Shown here: in pieces, positions 1 to 10,844 of the stretch
Layout: each line of letters opens with the position of its first letter
Position numbering within the stretch: the stretch's first letter is position 1
DNA from: Ectocarpus siliculosus
Lineage: Eukaryota; Sar; Phaeophyceae; Ectocarpales; Ectocarpaceae
Assembly (NCBI GenBank): GCA_000310025.1
Contig: FN648498.1
Location: 726,099-790,098, forward strand
Direction: 5' to 3'
Length of the DNA stretch: 64,000 nucleotides
Position numbers and translations under genes: made by a program
Notes under the pieces: generated by a model
The model's database searches: none
The model's input: the letters and a program-made list of their open reading frames with translations, nothing else
What the model was told of the DNA's origin: nothing

Positions 1-1
1 A

Positions 2-1587
2 CAACAGCAGCAGCACCCCGGGATCGGCGGTCTCCGTTTCAGCGGCAGTGGCGGCAACAGGCGACAAGTCAACCTTGCCGTCCTCCGCGGCTTCCCCGAC
101 AGCGAGAAGCCGTGGCTGCCTCGCCTGACCCTAGAACCGTCACCGACGGCAACGGTCCTCACCCCCCCGAGCAGCGCGGTAGAGTCTCCCGCTAGCGGTG
201 AAGACGACGAGGATGCGAGCGTGCCGTCCCCCGTGCTGTCCGCTCCGGGCCGGAAAACGTTCAGCGGGCGCGGCACCTCGGGGAACAACACCCTGGGCTT
301 TGCCGGCTTTTACAGCGGCGGCGGCGGCGGCAACAGCGCGGCAACGGCGGTCAATTACAGCCCCGAGGAGCCGCCGCCGTCGGCGGCAACCGCGAGCTCG
401 ACGACGCCGCGGGTGCCCGACAATATCACCGTGAACACGCCGGTGGCCCCAAGCCCCGAGGCCGTGCTTTCGGCTCCCGGCCGAAAGACGTTCAGCGGTG
501 GTGGCGGCGCGGCACGCCGGTCCAGCAAGAGCGGCAGCCTAGGGTTCGGCTTCTCCGGGGCGGACGACGAACAAGAACCGGCGCCGACCCTAACCCAGCA
601 GCAGCGGCGGCAGCGGGCCTTCCTGTCGACTACGGCTACGACGGTGGAGCTGGGAAAGAGCGGCGGCGACGGCGGCGGCGGCAGCAGCAGCAGCCACGCG
701 CTTACCCTAGCCGTGGACAACCCTCCCAGCCCGGACGAAACGAAGGGCGACGAGGACTCCGGGGAGTGGGGAGATTCGAACGGCTCGGCTGATAGCACCG
801 GAGGGGGGCGGCCGCTCAAGGTGCCGGCCCCGACCCAGGCTAACGTAAACGCCGGCGGGGACCCGGCGGTGCCGTTCGCGACGTTCCGCGGCGGCGGGAG
901 GGCGACGCCGTCGCGGGAGGGGCAAGGGCAGGGGCAAGGGCGGGGGCACGGGATGCCGTCGTTGAGGCTCGGGGTCGGCAGCGCGCTCGCGGCCTGCTGG
1001 GGGGTGCAGGAAACCAACGACAACGACGAGAACTCTCGCCCGACGGAGTTCGACCTGGGCAACAGCGAGGAAGTGGAGGTGGAGGAGAGGATCGTTGTCC
1101 GGAAGCCGCCCCCAGTCCTGGTGGCCATGTCCAGGGGCACGAGCGCCACCTCCAGCACGGTGGGGGGAGCCGGCGACTACGGCGAATACGACGAGGTCTT
1201 CGGGGACGACGCGCGTTCCGCGGCGGGATCGTCCGGGTCCGGGTCCAGCCGCGACTCGTCCCTCTTGCTGACCGCGGTCTCCCCGTCGCGGGTGCCCCCC
1301 CCCCTCGTCTCGGTGGCATCTTGGGGGACCCTCCCCCCGGTGTCGAGGGCCTCCTCGTGTAGTCTGGGGGGGCTCGTTCTCCAACCCTGGGCTATCCCCC
1401 ACCCCGAACCACCACCACCGGCAGCAGCAGCAGCATGCAGACAGCAGCAGCAGCAGCGAGGATGATTCCGCGGAGCCCCCCCCCCCCGCGGACTCGATGT
1501 CGTGGCTGCCGCCGCTGCCGCCGCCGCCCCCGCCCCCGCGGAAGGACGGGGAGGCGAAGGCGGACAACCCTTGGGAACCGTCGCCGT

Positions 1588-1636
<49 letters not shown>

Positions 1637-1754
1637 CAGACGGGGGGGGATGGGGCTGGCCTACCCGTCCGGAAGGTGGGTACAGACTCCTCAGACGGGG
1701 GAGATACTGGAGGAACAGCCGCCCGCGGAGCCGAAGGACGGGGGGAAGGTGTAG
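2..1754 (+). CDS. 3' end of a low-complexity protein gene, repeated LSAPGRKTFSG motif (partial, 5' end outside window)
   Basis: The frame is open from base 2 with no start inside the window, so this is the downstream part of an exon. The motif LSAPGRKTFSG occurs twice, at about 239-271 and 467-499, each followed by a Gly-rich stretch and a LGF-type segment. The rest is rich in Gly, Ser, Pro and acidic residues. The first frame closes at 1463-1465, but the frame one base over (about 1370-1754) carries on in the same style (NPGLSP, poly-Gln, SSSSSEDD, poly-Pro, poly-Ala) and ends in DGGKV-stop at 1754. The switch sits at a run of seven G near 1366, so a homopolymer length error or real frameshift is more likely than an intron. 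The protein is probably largely disordered. I do not recognise the family, and function cannot be inferred. The last gene of the window has a similar repeat style but a different motif. Confidence 0.6.
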
Positions 1755-2408
1755 CACGGTACGGTGTATAGTACGGTGCGGTAAACTTGGTGGCCTGTTG
1801 AAGTTGTGTCGTCTGTCTGTGTCGTCTGTGCCTTTAGTAGTGTTTAGACTGGCATGCATCGACCGAGCTACTATTGTAGCCTTGGTGGCGGAGTGGCTGG
1901 CTGACGTAGGACCATGAGACGATTGGTCATTGTCACCGACAAGCGGGGCGATAAGCGGGGCGATGACGACAACGACTCCTATTAATATCAGTCCGCCGGG
2001 TTGTAGTGCGGGGTAATGTGACGTGTGGGCAAGTGGTGTGTGTGCGTGATTTATTGTCGCGGTCTCATGGATGGCTGAGACTTGGGGTGAGGTTCGCGTC
2101 AACGGAGAGAAAATAGCGTTAATGTTGAACACGATTTTTTTGTTCTGTGTATGCCTCGGTGTGGATGGCTGGCTGGCTGGCCAGCTGGTGAGGTGACGTC
2201 GGCGTCGGCTATGCTACCAATCGAGTGAAGGCGGACGGGATCGGCCGGCTCGTGGACGATTTCCCGTGAACCGAACAGAAGGTAGAGCTTCCGTTTGTGG
2301 CCTCGAAGAGAGTTGAGTGCGGTACGGCACGGTACGGTACGATGTGCCATGGCTGGCGCAGGAGAAGTGGGGTTAGATATGTAGTACTTCTATGAGAGAT
2401 GAAAAGAA

Positions 2409-2429
2409 AGGGGCGTCTTGTACGCCCCT
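2409..2429. other. small GC-rich stem-loop in presumed 3' UTR
   Basis: Perfect 7-base arms AGGGGCG and CGCCCCT enclose a 7-base loop, followed by a short T run. It lies about 650 bases after the stop of the first gene. In a eukaryote this need not be a terminator; it may be an RNA-processing element or chance. Confidence 0.3.
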
Positions 2430-5400
2430 GTTTTTTGCCCCAGCTTGCGCGCGCCCGTTGTTGCGTCCGTTCGTTTGATTGATTGATCGCGTGGCGTATG
2501 CCATCGTCTGTCTGTCTACTGTGCTAGAATAGCTAGTCTAAATTTGTTGATGTTGCCATTGAGTGGGGTGGTTGTTGTCTGTTTGAAACGAAATGAAACG
2601 ACGCGTATACGAAAACGAAAACACATGTAATACTCATACATAGTATCGACCGAGAAAGAAGGAAAGAAGGGATGGCAGAGACAGAAGGAGAGGCAATGAG
2701 CGAGAGAGAGAGACAGAGGGCTCTAGCTGGTAGCCACGGGCCGTGCATTACAAGTTGCGATATTCTCCGCGTGTTTTTTGTTTCTGTTATTTGAGTACCG
2801 AACCATACCATGGTTTTGCGTACCCCTTGCTGCCGTGCTGCCGTGACCTCAGCAGCGTTGCCTAGGAATAAGAAGGCTTGTAAAATATTCTGGTACTCCA
2901 ATGCATTCATGTGGGGGTAGTGGGGTGGGGCAGATGCGCGCACCCGATAGAGTTGTGTCGGTGCCCGGCCTTGCGAAGTGCTGGCCATGTTTGAAAGTCA
3001 AGTCTCTCTTGTTTGTTTGATTCCCAATTCTGTTTGCATGGCATCGGCTGTGCAAGCGGGTACAGGTGGTTCTTGACCCAAGTCTGTTGCCCCTTTTTGT
3101 TACCGGTTTTTCCTTGGAGTGAATGGAAGTGTGGCGTCGCTTCCTGCATTGCCGACAGACAGACCGACAGACAGAAAAGAGGTCCTGGGTGTCGTTGTAT
3201 GCAACAGTGAGCCTGTAGGGAGGCTTGGAGACTCGATCGACACACTTTCTATCCAGTATTATTTTTGTGGCGGACGTATGCATGCATGGGTGGCCAAATG
3301 TTTGTGCGCGTGTGTGTTTGCGTGTGTGTTTTCTTCTTGTGTACGAATCTCGTGTGTGTGGGTGTATTTGCATATCTGTATGCATACTACAATAGTCCCG
3401 TGCCCTGTGTCATGAACGGGAACATAGTAAGCGAAAAGAAGCAATTGATGGGCATTCTTTACTTCCAGGTGTAAGGTATGCATGTCATTGGCCGGCGGCG
3501 CGTTTTTGAAAAAGTCAAGACTTTTATTCCCTTTAGCGCTGCTACAATAATCGAAGCGACTCTTCTTCTCATCAAGCCGCTCACACAAGGTGGTAGTGGT
3601 AGTAATCATGTCATGTATCATGCCATGTAGTGTAGAGAGCCCCCCCCCTTATCGAGGAGACCGTGTGCTTCTGATGTGCGCGTGTTTGTCCGTCCATGAG
3701 CTATTTCGCTGGCTTTACGCCGCGTTGGCTCTGCTCTACGCTGCTCACTCACGCCGGTTAACTACGCCTGGGTATTTTGGGTATTTGTTTCTTTCAACTC
3801 GGTCACCTGTGCGAGACCGACTTCATCGTCGGTGAGCTTCTTTTCGTTCATTTGGTAAGCGTGGTGCCTCTTTTGTCATAGCTTCGGGGCAAGTTTTCGG
3901 AGGGGGGGGAGGGGGGGGGGGTACGCAAACAGAAAATGTTTGGGTGGGTGTTTGTTGTATTGTTTTACGCACGGCGGGTAGCTCCGTACGCTGCTGCTGC
4001 AGGAGCGGCGACATTAGCAGGCATTGTTTTGACTCTCGAAGACAGACAGAGAGGCGCATGAATATTGAATAATGATGACGAGCGAATGGTGGTATGCATA
4101 CAACCCGGCTTTATCGTTACTACAAGTTGAGAATTTGGCTTGATTGAGCGATGCATGGACGAGTAGACTGTGGCATGCGCGAAGGAAGGTACGGGCCTGA
4201 AAAATGCCGAGTGAGACTGGTTCTGGTTTGTGTTCCAAGATAGAGAGATGCGGTTGTCCTGGTTGTTTTTTTTCGCGGTTTGGGAGTTTCGACAAGGAGA
4301 AGGGCAGGCATGGACGAAACCAACTCCCGTTGGTTGCAGGTCAAGGGAGGAGATACATACTTGTGCGTTGACTAGGCCGAGGGCAAACGCGTTGAACTGG
4401 CGTGTTTTTCAACAGCCCGGGGGTGGCCTCGGCGAGGCCTCAACTGAAGCCCTTTTCCTTTTTTTCAGCGGGTTCACAACTTGAAGGAAAGGCCGTCTCA
4501 CCGTAAGTCCCTCCCTAGATGTGTCAGGGGCAAACGTATTGGACCTACAGTACCTGTTCGCGTCGTTTGCTACGGCCAGACCGATGGTATATGTATGTAT
4601 TTGGTGCTGCTACGTGGTTGCTCGCCCTTTGTGCGTCAGAATCGGGTGCTCGCTGCATTGAGCGACAAACTCGTTGTTGCTGGTGTGCCCACTGCGTGTG
4701 TGGGTAGGACCATCATTGTGTTTCTGTTTCAAGGGCAAAGATAGAAATACCCAGACCTCTTCACAACCCTGATTGGCTACAGTACGTAGGATCGTTGGAT
4801 CATCCTGTGTTTTTCTGTTACAGTACAAGGGCGGCAATGATAAAAAGATATCGACGTGTTTTCACAACCCCTCAGCTAGCTTTAGCTGTTCAAGAAGTCA
4901 GATTCTTGCGCGTTCACACCAGGTCTGTCTCTCATCTCTCAGATGTATCGACATCGCACGTCTCACCCCCCCCCCGTTCTTCTAGGCGCACGGGGGGGGT
5001 GGTGCGGGCCGTGGTTGTGAGCAGGCGGGTGAGATGCGATAAAAAAAAACTTCCACCAGGAAGTGCTAGTACTACAACGGTATTGCAGTGGGCTTTCGGA
5101 GTAGACCCGACCAGGTCTTAGGAGGGCCACAGCCAAGGGTGCCCTCATCTTTCTCATCTCTCTCTCCTCACGGTTTTGTATGCACAAGACACAAGAATAC
5201 ATTCCTTTTGTGGTGCTATCGGCGAGAGACATGGTGCCTCATCCGTGCCCCTAAAAAACTGCTTTGAATTTACAAAAATCTCAACTGCAAAGCATTCAGT
5301 TGGCCAGCCGCCTATCAACACATTACGTCAGGTACGCCAACTATTCAGCACGCTCCCAAAAAGACACAAAAACAAAAGTCTGCAAGGCGACGATTCTCCT

Positions 5401-5525
5401 TGGTTGGCCAAGCAGATCACCTCTCTACCTCTTCTGCACCCCCGCACCACGTCCAACGGCGAATGGGCTTGTCAGCGGGAAGCCGCAGTCGTCATCCTAC
5501 CTGTGTGTCTTTGCCTTTTGACAGG

Positions 5526-5653
<128 letters not shown>

Positions 5654-6002
5654 TCTCTCCGTTGTGTTGTTCGTCTAGAGCTCTCATGGTAGGCAAGCTT
5701 CAACACATACCATTTCCGTCCAAAGCAGCTGAGAACTAGGCAATGCGGCGAACCAACGCTGTTCTTTCTATTGGTAGGCACCTAAATTGTCCCTTCCAGC
5801 CGCGTCATCCCTCAAGACAGCGGGCATGATTCAAGTGCTCACACACAACCAGCAAGCGAAACGCTTTTTCAAATCCAAACACAGGGTAGTCGTGAGTAAA
5901 GCTAAATAGAGGGATGCTCGTGTGGAAATACATGGCTTCACACCTGTGGTACACCGCCCAACAGAGAGCCCCGACGGTACCCATGGGTGCCCCGAGGAGC
6001 AC

Positions 6003-6047
6003 CGACAACGACAACGACAACGACAACGACATCGACAACGACAACGA
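6003..6047. repeat. (CGACAA)n hexamer repeat
   Basis: About seven copies of CGACAA with one T substitution, just downstream of the stop of the minus-strand gene that ends at 6190. Confidence 0.9.
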
Positions 6048-6189
6048 TGACATCTTGAACGCACACCGCACATACCGCACGTGGATTCGATGTATGTGTT
6101 CATCCGGATCTCCATAAACTATCTAGAAACAAGGGGCTTCGTACATGGCGCCAGGGGCGCCGGCGACAGCAGCAGCAGCGAAAGGTCGT

Positions 6190-6958
6190 TCAGCCCACAG
6201 ACCCTGGCTCGTGCGTCGGTGGCGGCGTTGGCGTCGGTGGTGCTGGTGGCGGAGACAGCTGAGGCGGCGGCTCTCCGGCCATCTTGCTGAGCAGCGCCAG
6301 AGCCGACTTGCCGATCGCCATGCGCAGAGCATGCTCCTCTTTCTCCATGGCCAACCGCTGCAGCAACAGCAGCAGCAGCAGCAGAGAGCCAACGCAACAA
6401 CAACGGTGAGGGCGGGGAGGATATTTTTCCAACAACCCAGGCAAACTATATACAATACTTTGCATCTCAATAGGTATAGGGTGTGCTTGTGTGTTTTGTG
6501 GGTGTGTTTTTTTTTCTAGTTGCCAGTTTTGAGGACGGTGAACACGAACAAGACGGTGAAAACAGGCCCAAAAAAGAGCTTCGATTGGCGCGCTGCGGAT
6601 AGAACGAGCGGTACGGCAAACGAACTCTGTATTTATCGACCACACAAAAAAAAACACAAACCTCAGCGTCTGCGAGCTCGAGCCTCCGCATGTGCTCCGC
6701 GCCGGCCTCCTGCAGCAAGTTCGACCGCTCCGCCGCCGATACCATCGAGTCAAGGACTCGCGCCCGCTTTGCCTCCGGCGAGTTGAAGTACGACTTGTTC
6801 ATCTTCCCCGGCTTTCGGCCAGGCTTTTTCCTGATGATGAACGCGCTCCCGGGGGCCGCCCCTGTCGCCCCGCCGCCATTGTTATACAAGGACTGCCCCA
6901 GCTCGCTTTCTGCGGGGGAGGCACCTGGTGCCGTGGCCGGGGATGCCACCGCTGCCGC

Positions 6959-6989
<31 letters not shown>

Positions 6990-9900
6990 GCCGCGACCGC
7001 CGCTGCCCCCCCCCCGAGATCCCCCCCCGCGTCTCAATCATGTTGTTGATGGCAGTGGTGGGAGGAGTGGTGCGGGAGGGAGAGCGGCACTGCTGAGTGC
7101 GGTTGGTCTCGCTCTCTTGGCGCGAGGTCGGCGTGGTGTTGCGCCGCCACTAGGGCCGCGTCCCACTCGGCTATCTCTGTGGGGTCCAGGCCGATGTTTC
7201 TGAGCTTGGCGGAGAAGATTTCCCGGTTCTTGAGGTACTTGGCCAACACCCGGCTGTGAATAACCTGGAGCAGCCGAGAGAGCAGCGGGCGAGACGATGT
7301 ACGTACACGGCAGTGCAAATAGACGCAGCCGTGAGCGTCTCGTGAAATAACGTCGCGTGACAACACGTCCCGTGAAATCACGTCTCGTGAAAACACGTCC
7401 CGTGAAGATGACGTCTCGCGAAATCACGTCTATGCGAAAGAGATGAAAGCGGGGGAACTAGTCAGTGAGTGTGGTCTTTGTGTGTTGACCGACGGAGAGT
7501 GGCCGTAGAGAAGTCAGACAAGGACTAGGCCATACTTCGTTCCCTATCCTCGAAGTACCTTTGCCAGCACACTGGGTCTGCCTAGTGAGAGCGTAATCCA
7601 CACGTTGAAAATGAGAGCTCGCAACAGATGCGCCTGATCTATCGTAAAAGTGTTGTAGCCGCCACTAAACCAAGCACATGACACGGTCAGAGGGCAGCGC
7701 CCGCATTGCTTCTGCCCGCGACCCAAAAACCGTCAGAAGGGCGATCGATTCCACTACAGCACGTCGCCACCGCTGTTGTCTGCAAAGAGCACCCTTCCCC
7801 CTTCAACGGTACTACTCAAAACGTCTCGTTCAGAAGCGTGTCTTAGGCTATAGGTTTGGCATCTTATCTTGTTAGTTCTCAAAGGTCTGCGCGAGGCAGG
7901 TCAACCTAACGCCATAGAAGCAAACACGAGATGCATACTGCCCCCTGACCTTACGAGCCCCCTCCGTGGTGTTGTCCAGGATGATGGCCATTTCAGGGTG
8001 CCCTTGTTCCCGAAGAACGTTCGCAGCCTGCGGAACCAGAGCCGCCCGGTCCGATGACGTCATGTAACCGTCTCCCGAGCTGATCTTCTTTTGCTCCGCC
8101 TGGGCGTTCCACACCTGCATAGTACAGCAAGGCCGTTTCAGCGCCATCAACTATATGAAGGCGTTTTTTGTTCGATTCGGGGGATTTCATCATCTGCTCT
8201 GGCATACGAGTACTCCCCTCCCCCCTCCCTCGATTTGTAGGCGTGTTAGCCGGTGTGAGGTTACCGCGAGTTGCATGGCATGCCGCGCCACCAGAATCAA
8301 TCTCCCTGGTGTCTACCGGTGCTTCAACAACCAAGACGTTGGCGATACCGTACCTTAGTACTTATATGTCTTTTGGAAACCGTCGATAAAATGCTTCTCT
8401 TCATTTTTTTGATGCTGCGCCTTTCACCTAAACGCGTTGCCCCCCTTCTGTGGAGATACATGTATCCGAGCTATAGGGTGTGGTATCTACCGTGACATAA
8501 GCTGTCGGCGGGGGAATAACGTGATCGGTCGCAGATGGGTTTTCCCGGAGCCGGAAGGCGTACGAAACCGCCAAACGTGAAAGATGAGCCATCCATTTCC
8601 CTGTCAGCTGCAATCAACCAACAACCTTTGCCGTTGGTGTTTCAACCAACCGACTACGCTGCTACACATCTGCATCATACGTCAGAAAATCTCTCGAATA
8701 TGTGGTGGAAAGTGGTTGTCGTGTAAATACTTCTCCAAAAAAGCGAACCGCGCGCCTTGCCGATAGCCTTTCAAACCCAGGCTGCTCCCTAACGAGGGCC
8801 CTGTATGCTACAGTCGGGCATGATGAAAGACGGGCGTGATGCAACTCAACTCAACCCAGCCTGCACCCTAGCATACCTGATACAGGACGTTGTAGACCTT
8901 CCCCGGCCACAGCGCGCTCTTGGTCGGCCCTCTGTTGCCCTTCTCGTCGTCGGGGTGGTTCGTGTACCCCGGGTCCACCTCGCTCGCTGCCGCCGCCGCC
9001 GCCGCCACCGCCGCCGCGGCGCCGAGGCCCCTGGTCGGGCCCGGCCTGCAAGAGGCGGCAATCCTGCTCTCCGGAAAGGTGCGGGTGCCCCTGTACTGCT
9101 TCCAGCCCTCGCGGGTGCTAAGGGGCACGGTGTTAAAGTGCGTCTTGCACATGAACATGATCTGTATTCGCATGCACCGAGAGGATGAATTAGTTAGTTG
9201 CACGATGGGGTTGGCGGTTTTACGGACAACAGTTGTACATAATATGTAGCGGAAAGAGAGAGCATCAAAATAGGAGAATCACGGGGTTGGCTATTTTGGA
9301 CAGGCAGCAGTTAGAATAGAGGAAAGAGAGGGCCAAGAGCATTAGAACGAAAGTTAATGTCATGCATAAAGGGTATGCACACTTATCTTTGTTGGACCAC
9401 GTGTCCTTACCCGGCTACACATGTGGCCGTAGTTTTCCTCGTCTTTGTTGATACAACAGCAGTGATACTGCTGTACAGCTCTCTCTCCATTCGAGCGAAT
9501 CGATGGCATTTACATACAGTTTTTAATAGCATATTTCGCAGCAGTGGGACCCGATGCCTCGGGCAGTTCCTCTCCACTCCCACAGCTAATGTTTCTCATC
9601 CCTATTAGACACAGAACGATATCATGTGCGTATGCTCTTGAGAGAATGCAACGACTATCTTCGACTTTTTTCTGTAGATAGAGATGGATTTACTGTGTCA
9701 TAGTAAGAAAAACAAGACAAAAAAAAAAAACACATGATGCATGAAGAATTACAATAGTCGTGCTGAGGCCACTACGACAACAGCAGTAGTATATTATCGA
9801 TGCGAGGACGAGAAAGAGTTGAGCGTTTACATGCCTCATTCCTCGTGAGTGTGACCCCGGCTACAGCAGTAGTGCGTCAACCAAACCCTTGCAATGAAGC

Positions 9901-10553
9901 ATGGATGCTTCGAAGTACACCAGTAGCTGTTTGCGAAAGGTGGTAGTACTAGTAGCGCCTAAGCAGTGTCTACACTGGTGGGTACAATAGTTAATAGTCT
10001 ACAGCAGGCGGGACGAGAACAACAAGGAGAATCTCTCAATCTTATCGTATGATTCAGATTGCTCAAAGCCACCGTAGATGCCGACTGAGGTATGTTTACA
10101 CACCACCCCGACACAGGGTACACAACAGGCGGGGGAGAGATCAAATAATAGTCTAACGGCGGAATGGCGGCTTGCATGGGCGGGGTTGACTAATACGAGT
10201 GAGAAAAACACTGCCGACGGTTTTGGTGGGAGAGCGGTAGGAGACTGATGGTATGCTAAAAAACAATGATATAGAAGGCGGGTAGCACCTCGTCTCTACG
10301 CCTACGCCAACAGGCCATCAAACCCTCGCCGAAGGCGCACCTGCTTGCTCGAGGCCGCCGTGTATTGCCGCAGCGGCCGCTCCGTGCACCCCGCGACAGA
10401 GCACCATGGGTAGCACTCTGGCATGCTCGCGTTGTGGTGTTGTTGGTGTTGGTGCATGTCGTGGACGCTGCTGCTGCTGCTGCTGTGATATTGCTGCTGT
10501 GGCGGCTGAGGCGAGGCCCCAGGGAGCGGGGATCCCAGCTGGTGGGCCATCAT
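6190..10553 (-). CDS. unknown protein with Cys/His-rich N-terminal segment, five exons
   Basis: Predicted exons, in transcript order: 10553-10341, 9161-8877, 8114-7950, 7264-6662, 6357-6190. All four introns are phase 0 with GT-AG borders, giving about 477 codons. The first exon starts at MMAHQL; an acceptor-like TTGTAG just upstream leaves room for an earlier exon. The N-terminus is His/Ser/Gln-rich, then CYPWCSVAGC and, across intron 1, MCKTH. This Cys-x4-Cys...Cys-x2-His spacing recalls small zinc-binding motifs such as EsV-1-7, but the fit is loose. The C-terminal part has a basic patch (RKKPGRKPGK) and a charged helix (residues RVLDSMVSAAERSN onward) ending in a Pro-rich tail. The fourth exon holds one in-frame TGA at 7034-7036 while the frame is otherwise open on both sides. 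A nearby alternative frame (TTAINNMIETR) is also plausible, so a sequence error in the adjacent C-runs or a disabled gene are both possible. It is divergent from the gene starting at 10845. Confidence 0.6.
7336..7431. repeat. 15-base tandem repeat in an intron
   Basis: About 6.5 imperfect copies of CGTCTCGTGAAATCA, one of them 16 bases long. It lies in the third intron of the minus-strand gene, about 70 bases from the exon 4 acceptor side. Confidence 0.9.
9201..9352. repeat. imperfect tandem duplication, about 75-base unit, in an intron
   Basis: Two diverged copies: each has CACG-GGGGTTGG, a TTTT stretch, a CAG(C)AGTT core and GGAAAGAGAG in the same order. It lies in intron 1 of the minus-strand gene. 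Confidence 0.5.
9452..9478. repeat. short palindrome CAGCAGT-GAT-ACTGCTG
   Basis: Perfect 7-base arms around GAT, extended by a nearly matched TACA/TGTA. It is one of many copies of the ACTGCTGTA word in the non-coding parts of this window. Confidence 0.6.
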
Positions 10554-10844
10554 GCGGAAGACCTACAACATGCAGCTCTGACACGGCGCGGCGCTCGATC
10601 CGGCGATGGCCCGTCGCAGGTTCGCTTGTCTTGCTGCTTGCTGCGTGGTCCCTGTGCCCGTGTCGGCGTGTCCGGTCTCTCAACTTTTGGGGGCTCCGTG
10701 GATTCATCCGCAGTTCATCCGCATCCATCCGCTGTATTTTCCCACGCGCGGCACATGAGGGTGGGATGGGGACTTCGAAGGCACAGCAGCAGACACACCC
10801 GACGGACGACAGGACACAGCAGGAAAATCTTTGCACTACACAAG
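10554..10844. promoter_or_regulatory. shared divergent promoter region
   Basis: Only 291 bases separate the start of the minus-strand gene (10553) from the start of the SH3-like repeat gene (10845). Both promoters must therefore lie here or overlap the neighbour's 5' end. No TATA box is obvious. This is inferred from gene positions only. Confidence 0.4.

Noticed and set aside
355-1567. Several long minus-strand frames over the first gene
   Set aside because: Products of high GC and simple repeats; only the plus frame has the repeated motif and stays open to the window edge.
7336-7431. Possible CRISPR-like array
   Set aside because: Units are 15 bases with no spacers and lie in a eukaryotic intron; a plain tandem repeat.
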